Shown here piece after piece: positions 29,048 to 36,814 of a stretch of DNA of 52,286 nucleotides. The DNA is taken from positions 1 to 52,286 of the IMG/VR virus record IMGVR_UViG_3300046000_009647; one strand, 5' to 3'. The notes under the pieces are model-generated. The model saw only the letters and a program-made list of their open reading frames with translations, did not search any database and was not told the origin of the DNA. The translations under genes were made by a program, and so were the position numbers. The DNA comes from a virus. How positions within the stretch are numbered: position 1 is the stretch's first letter; each line of letters starts with the position of its first letter.

Positions 29048-31294
29048 TTATATTTTACGTGTAGCTATTCCCATTGGTGTTTGTAATCGACTTGATACTG
29101 CTACTCCATCTAAGTTAGATTGTACTGTGACTTTAGATACAGCTTGTGCTAAATGAGTTCCTAATTTTTCATAATCAATTATAGCAGTAGGAGAAGTAGT
29201 TTGGGTTGGAGGTGCAGATTGTGTTCTTATATTAGGTGATACAGCTAATCCATCACCTACGCTAGTAATAGCAGTTGCTCCATAACTATCAGTAATAGTA
29301 AATGGACCTTTACTAGAAGGAGCAATACCATCTTGAACTCTTGATTCTCTTCCTGCTTCAGTAAATCCCAAATTAGCTCCATAATTTTGTTGAGCACTTA
29401 CTTCAGCTTTTCCTATTTGCTTTATAAAAGCAGATCCACCTTTAAAAGCATCAGATTTACCAAAAAATATTGTACCCAATAAATATTTTATACCATTTAC
29501 TATATCTTGGATAGCTGCTACTCCTACAAGAGTTGCTTGAATCATAGGATCTAAAATAGACATTATAGGTCCTAATAGTTCAAATACAGATGCAAATATA
29601 TCTATTATAGGCATTAAAGCTTGAACTACAGTAACAAATATTTCTTTTAATTTTTCAATAGAAGCATTAAATCTGTCTTGTATTGAAGCTGAAGCCATTT
29701 GTCTATCTAATTCATCTTGTCCTAATTCAGCAATAGCTTGAGCACTAAATCCTTGTTCTTTTAATAGTGCTAATTTTTTTCTATTTTCTTCAGTATCACC
29801 ACCAGTTAATTTAGATAAAGCTGCTTGTTCTAATAACATTTCTCCTAACTGGTCACGAGATAATCCCATAGCTTGGGCTACTGATTCTTGTTGCAGGACA
29901 TTCATTCCTGCAAATTTGGTTTGGTCTATACCTTGTTTTGTTAATTCTTGTGAAAGACCTGCTATATTATTAGTTAAAGCATAATATCTTGCTCTTTCTA
30001 GGTTTAATTGTTTACCTGTTAGTACTTCTGCTTCAAATTCAGCTGCAATAGAGGATTCAATATTTAATAATGAATCTTGTATTCCTTTTATTTCATTTAA
30101 TTCTAAACCTACTTTTTTAGCAGCAAAAGCAGCTTCAATTAATTTTTTAGGTTGAGCAGCAAAAGTAGCTAAAATTCCTTTGGAAGTTTTTGATATACCT
30201 TCTATTAATTGTTTTTCATTAATAGCAGTATTATTAACTAGATTTAAAGCTTTAGCTTGACCTAAAAACGAAGTTACAATGTTTTTAGAAGACTGGCCAG
30301 TAGCTAAAGATAATTTAGAAATTTGAGTAGCAGCTTCTACACTATAAAATGCTTGTTTAGTAAGTTCAGTTTGAGTTAGTAATAGTTCTTCACTTAAATT
30401 AGCATTAGTACCTAAAGCAGTATTTATTTGATTAAAAGATTCGTTTATACCTTTAGTAGTAACAAAAATATTACCACTTGCATTAGCTATGGCATTAAAT
30501 TCTGAGTTTAATTGGGTTGCTTCTTCATAGGATATACCCATAGATTTAGCAGTATCTCCAGCTAAATTATCTAATTTTAAAAAGGAATCAATCATGAGTC
30601 CAATTGCTACCTGTATAAAATTAGCTTTGGATAAAACTTCTTTAAAATTACCTCCTAAATTTTTAGTATAGGTAGCCCATATATTAGTTCTTTCCCCATT
30701 TAATTCATTTTGAATAGCTATTTTACGAGTATCTTCAAGAGCTTTATTAAAACCTAAATCAGGAAGACCTAATTTTTTTAGAGATTTATCTAAGCCCCCT
30801 AATATTTGTGGGGCTAAACCTAATTGTGTTTTTAAATTATTATCTACTTCATCTAATATTCTAACTTGATTATTTAACTCTTCTGTATAAGATTGATTTA
30901 TTAAAACTAAATCTTGGTATTGTTGGTTTAATTCATTTGCTTGAGAAATAGCTTCAGCAGTTCCTATTTTTCTTAAAGCCTCTGTACTAACTTCAATAGA
31001 ACGAAGTTTAGCAGCTCTAGCTTCTATTTGTTTTTGGATATCAGCTTGTTTTAAGGCTCCTTGATTTAGTTTTTCAAAATTATCTGCTAATTTAGAAGAT
31101 TCCCTAGCTGCAGATTTAATTGAGTTAGATATATCTTTTTGAAATGATTTTATTATAGTATCCGAAGCATTTAGAGCATTCGCAAACATGTCTTGAATAT
31201 TAGCCGCGACGGATCTGAATGTTTCTTCAGTTACCGCAGCTATATCTATTATATCTTGTCGTGTTTGATTTAAATTAGGTTGGTTTTGAGCCAT
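29048..31294 (-). CDS. Tail tape measure protein
   Basis: The 748-residue protein is almost wholly helical in its first 550 residues, rich in Ala, Gln, Leu and Lys, with coiled-coil segments. Hydrophobic stretches near residues 540-600 (VTVVQALMPIIDIFASVFELLG) could enter the membrane. This is the plan of a tape measure, which sets tail length and is released at injection. By position it is the gp29 counterpart, following the chaperone-like genes and preceding baseplate genes. An ATATTTAT motif lies 19 nt upstream. Confidence 0.85.
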   Translation of the reverse strand: MAQNQPNLNQTRQDIIDIAAVTEETFRSVAANIQDMFANALNASDTIIKSFQKDISNSIKSAARESSKLADNFEKLNQGALKQADIQKQIEARAAKLRSIEVSTEALRKIGTAEAISQANELNQQYQDLVLINQSYTEELNNQVRILDEVDNNLKTQLGLAPQILGGLDKSLKKLGLPDLGFNKALEDTRKIAIQNELNGERTNIWATYTKNLGGNFKEVLSKANFIQVAIGLMIDSFLKLDNLAGDTAKSMGISYEEATQLNSEFNAIANASGNIFVTTKGINESFNQINTALGTNANLSEELLLTQTELTKQAFYSVEAATQISKLSLATGQSSKNIVTSFLGQAKALNLVNNTAINEKQLIEGISKTSKGILATFAAQPKKLIEAAFAAKKVGLELNEIKGIQDSLLNIESSIAAEFEAEVLTGKQLNLERARYYALTNNIAGLSQELTKQGIDQTKFAGMNVLQQESVAQAMGLSRDQLGEMLLEQAALSKLTGGDTEENRKKLALLKEQGFSAQAIAELGQDELDRQMASASIQDRFNASIEKLKEIFVTVVQALMPIIDIFASVFELLGPIMSILDPMIQATLVGVAAIQDIVNGIKYLLGTIFFGKSDAFKGGSAFIKQIGKAEVSAQQNYGANLGFTEAGRESRVQDGIAPSSKGPFTITDSYGATAITSVGDGLAVSPNIRTQSAPPTQTTSPTAIIDYEKLGTHLAQAVSKVTVQSNLDGVAVSSRLQTPMGIATRKI

Positions 31295-31313
31295 AATAAT
31301 CTTAATATATAAT

Positions 31314-31321
31314 ATAAATAT
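31314..31321 (-). promoter_or_regulatory. Late-promoter-like motif before tape measure gene
   Basis: It lies 19 nt before the start codon and reads ATATTTATATTATATATT on the minus strand. Confidence 0.5.
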
Positions 31322-31330
31322 AAAACTTAT

Positions 31331-31954
31331 TTATTCTTTTATAAATTTATCTCCTTTACTTCTATTATCTTCTTTCCAAAGGGGTTGTAAATTAGTGTAG
31401 TGATTTAATTTATAAACATCTTTTTCGTTTTTAGCAGAAGCTAAAGGTATTATATGATCAATTTCCCACTTTCCATGATTTTCTAAAGTCATACCTTCTG
31501 TAAATTTAGATTGTAAATGATGGATGAATTCTTCTAAGGTACAACCTAATATTTCTTCAGAATGTTTAGATTTAATCCAACCTTTTTTATGTTGTCTTAA
31601 AAATGAATCTTTAATTAAATTTCTAATACTACCTTTGAGCTTAAATATTGGATCAGTATTTCTTCTGATTTTATGATACTCATTAATTAAGGGTTGTTTT
31701 TCTTTATGTTTTGCAAGTATTAAATTTTTATTCTTATTATAATAACCCTTCCAATATTTTTCATAATAATTAGGGTTATTAACTCTAAATATAGCATCAG
31801 TAATTTTTTGTTTTTGGGATAAAGTTTTCCAATTTTCTTTTTTATATAATTTAGTACATTCTTTACATTTTACATCTTTACCATCTTTAGTTTTAGGATG
31901 GTTGTAAAAACTATCTAAAGATTTTTCAATTTTACATTTATTACACTTTTTCAT
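31331..31954 (-). CDS. HNH endonuclease with zinc ribbon (pseudoknot-associated copy 2)
   Basis: The 207-residue product has the same plan as that at 14986-15576: CNKCKIEKSLDSF and CKECTK at the N-terminus, a basic linker, and WEIDHIIPLASA with YTNLQPLWKEDNRSK in the HNH core (about residues 155-200). It is inserted between the tape measure gene and the small gene upstream. Its leader carries the pseudoknot at 31965-32045, so gene and leader seem to have been duplicated or moved together. Confidence 0.88.
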   Translation of the reverse strand: MKKCNKCKIEKSLDSFYNHPKTKDGKDVKCKECTKLYKKENWKTLSQKQKITDAIFRVNNPNYYEKYWKGYYNKNKNLILAKHKEKQPLINEYHKIRRNTDPIFKLKGSIRNLIKDSFLRQHKKGWIKSKHSEEILGCTLEEFIHHLQSKFTEGMTLENHGKWEIDHIIPLASAKNEKDVYKLNHYTNLQPLWKEDNRSKGDKFIKE

Positions 31955-31964
31955 TTTTGATAAA

Positions 31965-32045
31965 GAAACCTATGGTTTTCAGGGTCGCGGTCCTTACTTA
32001 CCATAGGTTCTAAATTAATATTTTATATTTGCACCGCGACAATGC
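31965..32045 (-). ncRNA. Pseudoknot leader RNA, copy 2
   Basis: GTCGCGGT (32040-32033) pairs with ACCGCGAC (31991-31984), and AACCTATGGT (32009-32000) pairs with ACCATAGGTT (31976-31967) perfectly. Relative to copy 1 the second helix has A-U to G-C and C-G to U-A changes, plus G-U to A-U. Loops AAGTAAGG and CCTGAAA are identical in both copies, which suggests that they are functional. Confidence 0.75.
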
Positions 32046-32049
32046 GGAT

Positions 32050-32057
32050 ATAAATAT
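32050..32057 (-). promoter_or_regulatory. Late-promoter-like motif before pseudoknot
   Basis: ATATTTATATCC on the minus strand runs directly into the conserved GCATTGTCGCGG, with the same spacing as in copy 1. Confidence 0.55.
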
Positions 32058-32066
32058 TTAAATTTA

Positions 32067-32300
32067 TTAAGATTTATTACTTACTGTTGTATTATATGTA
32101 CTGGAAGCTGGAATATTAGGTCTAGCTACCTCTGTGGCATTTTTATTAGTTAACTGATTATTTTGTTTTTCTATTTGTTCTTGTTCTTTATCATACCATT
32201 CTTTTAATTTTTGAAAAGTAAAATTTCGGAGCCAAATAGGCATTTCATAAACAGTATCCCAAGTGTATCCTCCCTTACCATGAAATACTATTTCATTCAT
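32067..32300 (-). CDS. Small tail protein, chaperone position
   Basis: The 77-residue product has GGYTWDTVYEMPIWLRN then FTFQKLKEWYDKEQEQIEK near the middle and a disordered Asn/Thr/Ser tail. It lies between the gp26-like gene and the tape measure gene, the place of tail assembly chaperones in many phages (and of gp51 in T4-type hub genes). It is a separate frame with its own ATG, 19 nt after the preceding stop, so no programmed frameshift is needed. Confidence 0.55.
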   Translation of the reverse strand: MNEIVFHGKGGYTWDTVYEMPIWLRNFTFQKLKEWYDKEQEQIEKQNNQLTNKNATEVARPNIPASSTYNTTVSNKS

Positions 32301-32319
32301 TTGGGAAAATAAATTTATT

Positions 32320-33063
32320 CTATAGGTTGATGTCAGGCCAAAAAAAGTTTAAAGAAATAGGTACTGTGATGTCCTCCCCGCCATCACCTTGAATTGTTAA
32401 ATCTACATCAGGAGAAATTCGTTTAATTTCTTGACGCAATGATCTTGAATCTCTAGCTAATAATTCATTATCAACAAATTCTCTAACTACTTTTCGGTCT
32501 GTGTTTCCACCAACTGAAGTAATCATGTATTTTAAACGAGTAGATAATTCAGGTGCACCACCATTTGGATATAGTTTTTTAAGCCCTTTTAATTCCTGTT
32601 CTATCGCGGATTCATCACCATGTGTTAATAGTTTAAATCCAACTTCTATACCTGAGGAGGGTAATGTATAGTAGAAGTTATTTCCTTTAGTGTAATCTAC
32701 ATCTTCAGGTAATTCTTTGTCTTTTAATGTAGTTAAATCTACATTATAATGTACTCCACCTGAATCAAATTCATAATCTTGACCATACCCTAAAATACGA
32801 GAAGCAATTAGGATAGCATTTTTATCACCAATTACCATATCTTTTAGATCTACTTTAGAAACAATTAATGATTCTAATAGTTTGTCTAAAACAGTACCTT
32901 GTTGAATGTAGTTTTGGTTAGTTAAGATATCTTCCTCTTTTGCTCGCATATATCTCATTTCTATTTTTCCACTAGATAAAGGGTTTTCTTTAGAGTAAAG
33001 TAAACCTTTTGAAGGTAATTCTACAGTTTCGGTAGGATACGTAACTTTGTTTTGTGATTCCAT
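32320..33063 (-). CDS. 26: Baseplate hub protein, gp26-like
   Basis: The 247-residue product contains ELPSKGLLYSKENPLSSG followed by KIEMRYMRAKEEDILTNQNY and QGTVLDKLLESLIV (about residues 16-70). These are the hallmarks of the gp26-like baseplate hub family seen in cyanophage T4-like genomes. The role is probably hub assembly or tail chaperone function. It precedes the small gene and tape measure gene, in keeping with tail assembly. Confidence 0.75.
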   Translation of the reverse strand: MESQNKVTYPTETVELPSKGLLYSKENPLSSGKIEMRYMRAKEEDILTNQNYIQQGTVLDKLLESLIVSKVDLKDMVIGDKNAILIASRILGYGQDYEFDSGGVHYNVDLTTLKDKELPEDVDYTKGNNFYYTLPSSGIEVGFKLLTHGDESAIEQELKGLKKLYPNGGAPELSTRLKYMITSVGGNTDRKVVREFVDNELLARDSRSLRQEIKRISPDVDLTIQGDGGEDITVPISLNFFWPDINL

Positions 33064-33072
33064 ATTTTTAAT

Positions 33073-33717
33073 TTATTTGTTTGATTTATTTCTATTTCCT
33101 ATTTGGTCATTATAACCAAAAGATTCAGCTATTTTTGTTGTTTTAAATAATGGTTGTAAATTGGTATAATTAAAACATTCTTTTTGTTGTTTTTCTTCAG
33201 TTAAATTAAATTTAGAACAAGGTATTATATGATCTATTTCCCATATTTCTCCATGATTATCCCACGTCATTTCGGGTTTAAATAAAGATTCTAAATAATG
33301 TTTTAATTCATTAACTGAGCAGTCTAATAAATCTATGATAGATTGGATTTTGAATTGATTGGTAATAGCATTATAAAACCTACTTCTAAGATTATCTTTT
33401 ATTCTATATTCAATATCACTATTATATTTTTTACTTTTCCATTCTTTTTGATAATTGGGATTATTTTTCCACCATTTATCTATAGATTGTTTTTTCTTTT
33501 CAAAGTTATTTATATTATATTGTTTATTATAACTAGATATATATTCTTTATTATTATTTAACCATTCTTTATGTCTATTTTGTATTCTATCTTTATTTTG
33601 TTCTTTATACAATTTATGACAGGGTTTACAAATATAATGATACCCATCCTTTTGTCTTTTATTTTTAACAAAATTATTTAATGGTTTTTCCAAACTACAT
33701 TTAGTACATGTCTTCAT
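33073..33717 (-). CDS. HNH endonuclease with zinc ribbon
   Basis: The 214-residue product begins with CTKCSLEKPLNNF and YHYICKPC (two CxxC pairs), and has a Lys/Asn/Tyr-rich basic middle. The HNH core is IWEIDHIIPCSKF followed by NYTNLQPLF (about residues 155-195). It is more distant from the copies at 14986 and 31331 and lacks their pseudoknot leader. It lies between tail tube and gp26-like genes. An ATATTTAT motif is 23 nt upstream. Confidence 0.87.
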   Translation of the reverse strand: MKTCTKCSLEKPLNNFVKNKRQKDGYHYICKPCHKLYKEQNKDRIQNRHKEWLNNNKEYISSYNKQYNINNFEKKKQSIDKWWKNNPNYQKEWKSKKYNSDIEYRIKDNLRSRFYNAITNQFKIQSIIDLLDCSVNELKHYLESLFKPEMTWDNHGEIWEIDHIIPCSKFNLTEEKQQKECFNYTNLQPLFKTTKIAESFGYNDQIGNRNKSNK

Positions 33718-33740
33718 CTTGTATTACGAGGATATCAGCC

Positions 33741-33748
33741 ATAAATAT
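33741..33748 (-). promoter_or_regulatory. Late-promoter-like motif ATATTTAT
   Basis: It lies 23 nt before the HNH gene at 33073-33717, just after a strong terminator. Confidence 0.5.
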
Positions 33749-33756
33749 AGCAAAAT

Positions 33757-33784
33757 AAAAAAAGCTCACAAATAAATGTGAGCT
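33757..33784 (-). terminator. Intrinsic terminator after tail tube gene
   Basis: AGCTCACA pairs with TGTGAGCT around TTTATT and is followed by seven T, then ATTTT. Confidence 0.95.
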
Positions 33785-33807
33785 CTTTCCTATTATTTTT
33801 AAATTTC

Positions 33808-34296
33808 CTAAAAATTCAAAATGCAATAATCCATAGCTATTGTCATTGAGATTTCAGCTGCAGCTTCACCTTGTGACCAATCATAGTCTCCAAATGTTGC
33901 TGATTTGATAAATGCACCTTTAATAATCCATTCACCTACTACATCACCTACAGGACCTAAAATATTCATTGTTAAGTCTTTTTTATAGAAATCTGAATAT
34001 CCATCTCTACCTGTTACTGATTCGTGAGATAAACGCATCCATTCCATTACTGCTTGTGAACCAGCAGGAGCGATTGGATCGTATAGGGCTAAAGTCATAT
34101 CGTTCCATTTTACTTTACCTTTAATTTTACGGTAAACATTGATATGATCTAGTGTGATTTCACCTGCATCGAATCCTGGAGCTGAAGCTTTCTTAATTAA
34201 GTAAGCTGGGATTCCATCTACATATAGTATGAATCTATTTGATACCTTAGGTTCGAATGCGGTAAACATTATCTCATTAGGATTTAGTACTGCCAT
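33808..34296 (-). CDS. 19: Tail tube protein
   Basis: The 162-residue protein matches gp19-type tube monomers in length and pattern: FEPKVSNRFILYVDGIPAY (residues 14-32), VYRKIKGKVKWNDMTLALYDP (54-74), and FIKSATFGDYDWSQG near 129-143. These build the hexameric rings through which DNA passes. It follows the sheath gene and has its own ATATTTAT motif and terminator, fitting high independent expression. Confidence 0.93.
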   Translation of the reverse strand: MAVLNPNEIMFTAFEPKVSNRFILYVDGIPAYLIKKASAPGFDAGEITLDHINVYRKIKGKVKWNDMTLALYDPIAPAGSQAVMEWMRLSHESVTGRDGYSDFYKKDLTMNILGPVGDVVGEWIIKGAFIKSATFGDYDWSQGEAAAEISMTIAMDYCILNF

Positions 34297-34333
34297 GTTA
34301 TATTTTGTGTTATTTTATTATTATTTGTTTATA

Positions 34334-34341
34334 ATAAATAT
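34334..34341 (-). promoter_or_regulatory. Late-promoter-like motif before tail tube gene
   Basis: ATATTTATTATAAACAAA on the minus strand lies 37 nt before the start, directly after the sheath terminator. Confidence 0.6.
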
Positions 34342-34345
34342 TAGG

Positions 34346-34370
34346 AAAAAAAGCCCTTTTATTAGGGCTT
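34346..34370 (-). terminator. Intrinsic terminator after tail sheath gene
   Basis: AAGCCCT pairs with AGGGCTT around six bases and is followed by a run of T. Confidence 0.95.
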
Positions 34371-34385
34371 TAATCCTAAACTTTT

Positions 34386-36467
34386 TTAGTCAAAAGATGC
34401 ACCAGTTGGTGTAACATTAAAGTCTAATATGATAAACTCAGCAGTTCTAGTAGGTTGAATAAAAATCTGACCTACTAATTGATTTCTATCAATTACATCA
34501 GCAGTATTATTTGAATCATCCATTACCACTTTATAAGCGTATAAGCCTTGTCTTTGTTGGATTGAATCCAAGTAAGGATTTACTTGTCTTAAGAATCTGT
34601 TTCTTGTAGCAGCTGTGTTTTGTTCGAATACTAATCCGTTAGCTACTTGACCAATGTATGATTTTAATTCGATTAATAATCTTCTAACATTGATTCTGTC
34701 TAAAGCAGATGCTTTTTTCTGTAATGTTTTCTGACCGTATGCTACTACACCTTGTCCAGGGAAGGTAGCTAATGAATTAACTTTACCAGCATATAGAGTA
34801 TCTCTATCAGATGGAGCTAATTTTCTTTCAGCTTGAATTACACTTAATCCACCTCTAGTAAATCCTGCAGGAGCGAACCATGGAGCACCTACTCTATCAT
34901 TATAAGCATAAACACTTGGAATGATTGTTGATGGTGGAACCCATGTTAATTTTCCTGTATTAGGAGCACTAATTTGAACCCATGGATAATAAGTTGCTGC
35001 ATATGAACTATCAATTGTAGTTGCATTGTTGATTACTGTAGCTACATTATTTCCAAAAGCAGACATGTCTACAATAGCGATACAATCTCCTCTATCAGTA
35101 GCCATATTAGTTATTGAAGTAATAATTGCATTTCCTGTTGTAGCTGTAATACCTGGAGTAGTAATTATGTTAAATTTAAATTCATCAACGTTACCTAATA
35201 ATGAAATTGATGAGGTATAATCTGAATTTGATAAACCATAAACTCCACAGTTTGAACCTGCAGCTCCACCAAATGATCCACTTTGTGGGGTTGGTAATGA
35301 AGAAGTATAAGATGCTACTGGATTTCCATTATTATCAAAATAATTTGGGGTAGTATAAGTAACTGATTTTATTCTTACATATCTTGATTTATTAGTATAA
35401 TCTCCTGTTGTTTGGACATATCCATTATCTGTAGTAGTAGATTGGTTACCAATTACTGCTTCAATATAATTTAATTGGTTTGGATCTAATGATAAACCTG
35501 TCCATTGTTCTAATACTACTTTAGAATTTTGATTATCATCTCCTCTTCGGATTAATAAATCAAATGTACCACTACCTGAACTAGGATTAACAATTTCAAA
35601 TCTAAGATTATTAACTGAGCCTGAAGCTAATGAGCTTGAAGTTTCAGTACTAAAACTATTATTAATAGCACCTTGAGATAAAGTTTCTAATATAAATACT
35701 GTACTTGGAGTACTATCCGAACCCCCTGAAAATGCAGATGATGTTGGAGCTCCAATACCATAACTACTAGTCAAAGATAAATTATTATATATAGTACCGG
35801 CCTGTGTTGAAGTAAATACAATTCTATTACCTAAAAGAGAAGCAGATACTAAACTAGAAACTTCAGTACCTGAAGTGTTAATACTATTAATTAATAAAGT
35901 AGCCCATTGGGACGTAGAAGTTATAGCATTACTACCATCAAAATCTCCATCACCTACTCCTAAATCAAAATAATTGTTAAAAGAATCATACTGGTAAGAA
36001 CCTGTAGAAAGGTAAGGGTTATTTCTAATTGTATAGTTAACACCACCAAAATCTGTATTTCCTACTATTAAGATATTATTCCAAGAACCTGTTGAAGAGG
36101 ATTGAGTAACAAATGATGCAGAAGCAAATGCTCCAACTACTAATGCAACATTACTAGAAGCGCTAGAAGTTGCAGGAGCAAATGTACCGCTTACGGCTCT
36201 TTGTACTAATAAAGTAGTTCCACCTTGTTGAAAATAATTATAAGCAGAGATTGATGTTAAATATTCGTAAGATGCTCCACCACTGATGAAAGACCCACCG
36301 AACTTATTTAAATAGTCGCTATAAGAAGTAACTAAGGTTGGAATTCTAACAGGACCGGATACAGTAGGTCCTATAATAGCTGCTCCTGCAGTAATAGGGC
36401 CTTGAGTAATCTGTGATTGGTCATTTTCTCTAGTTAGAACACCTGGAGATAATAATGTTTCAGCCAT
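34386..36467 (-). CDS. 18: Tail sheath protein
   Basis: The 693-residue protein has the sheath pattern: LLSPGVLTRENDQSQITQGP at the N-terminus with TAGAAIIGPTVSGP after it, and the conserved C-terminal region with APWFAPAGFTRGGL (near 525-540), then RDTLYAGKVNSLATFPGQG, NVRRLLIELK and FEQNTAATRNRF. A long Ser/Thr-rich inserted domain lies between. It contracts to drive the tube into the host. The ATATTTAT motif is 38 nt upstream. Confidence 0.95.
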   Translation of the reverse strand: MAETLLSPGVLTRENDQSQITQGPITAGAAIIGPTVSGPVRIPTLVTSYSDYLNKFGGSFISGGASYEYLTSISAYNYFQQGGTTLLVQRAVSGTFAPATSSASSNVALVVGAFASASFVTQSSSTGSWNNILIVGNTDFGGVNYTIRNNPYLSTGSYQYDSFNNYFDLGVGDGDFDGSNAITSTSQWATLLINSINTSGTEVSSLVSASLLGNRIVFTSTQAGTIYNNLSLTSSYGIGAPTSSAFSGGSDSTPSTVFILETLSQGAINNSFSTETSSSLASGSVNNLRFEIVNPSSGSGTFDLLIRRGDDNQNSKVVLEQWTGLSLDPNQLNYIEAVIGNQSTTTDNGYVQTTGDYTNKSRYVRIKSVTYTTPNYFDNNGNPVASYTSSLPTPQSGSFGGAAGSNCGVYGLSNSDYTSSISLLGNVDEFKFNIITTPGITATTGNAIITSITNMATDRGDCIAIVDMSAFGNNVATVINNATTIDSSYAATYYPWVQISAPNTGKLTWVPPSTIIPSVYAYNDRVGAPWFAPAGFTRGGLSVIQAERKLAPSDRDTLYAGKVNSLATFPGQGVVAYGQKTLQKKASALDRINVRRLLIELKSYIGQVANGLVFEQNTAATRNRFLRQVNPYLDSIQQRQGLYAYKVVMDDSNNTADVIDRNQLVGQIFIQPTRTAEFIILDFNVTPTGASFD

Positions 36468-36505
36468 TTTTTATTGTTATTTTAATTAGTTTAATTTGTT
36501 TGATA

Positions 36506-36513
36506 ATAAATAT
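36506..36513 (-). promoter_or_regulatory. Late-promoter-like motif before tail sheath gene
   Basis: ATATTTATTATCAAACAAA on the minus strand lies 38 nt before the start codon. Confidence 0.6.
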
Positions 36514-36538
36514 TAAAAAAAGGCTCAAAACCTATAAT

Positions 36539-36790
36539 TTAGGGATAAGTTATCTCACCTGTTTTTAAATCAATTTGAACATCACCATAAGTTTCTTTAA
36601 GTCTTTTACTTAATTCATTCTCAGCTGTAAGAATTTGATCAAATAATTGTTTTAAGTATTGTTCTTCTTTTTCAATTTGTAGTTTTTTAAATCCTACTTG
36701 CCCTAATTGTGCAATTAATGTTTCAGATTGTGATTGAAAATCTTGTAATTCTTGTAATTCTGTTTCTTGTAACTTTGTTGGTTTAATCAT
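36539..36790 (-). CDS. Small coiled-coil protein
   Basis: The 83-residue product is a long helix rich in Gln, Glu, Leu and Lys (about residues 5-65), followed by a short strand pair (YGDVQIDLKTGEITYP). Proteins of this form are common in Bacteroidetes phages near tail genes, without known function. The coiled coil suggests an assembly factor. It lies between the fibre gene and the sheath gene. Confidence 0.6.
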   Translation of the reverse strand: MIKPTKLQETELQELQDFQSQSETLIAQLGQVGFKKLQIEKEEQYLKQLFDQILTAENELSKRLKETYGDVQIDLKTGEITYP

Positions 36791-36814
36791 AACGTTGTTT
36801 TATTTAATTTATTT

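Noticed and set aside
32067-33063. Programmed frameshift between the gp26-like gene and the small gene before the tape measure
   Set aside because: The frames do not overlap. The second gene has its own ATG 19 nt after the stop, and no slippery site is seen at the junction.
36512-36534. T run and short AGG/CCT pairing upstream of the sheath gene as terminator
   Set aside because: The stem has only three pairs, too weak to call.
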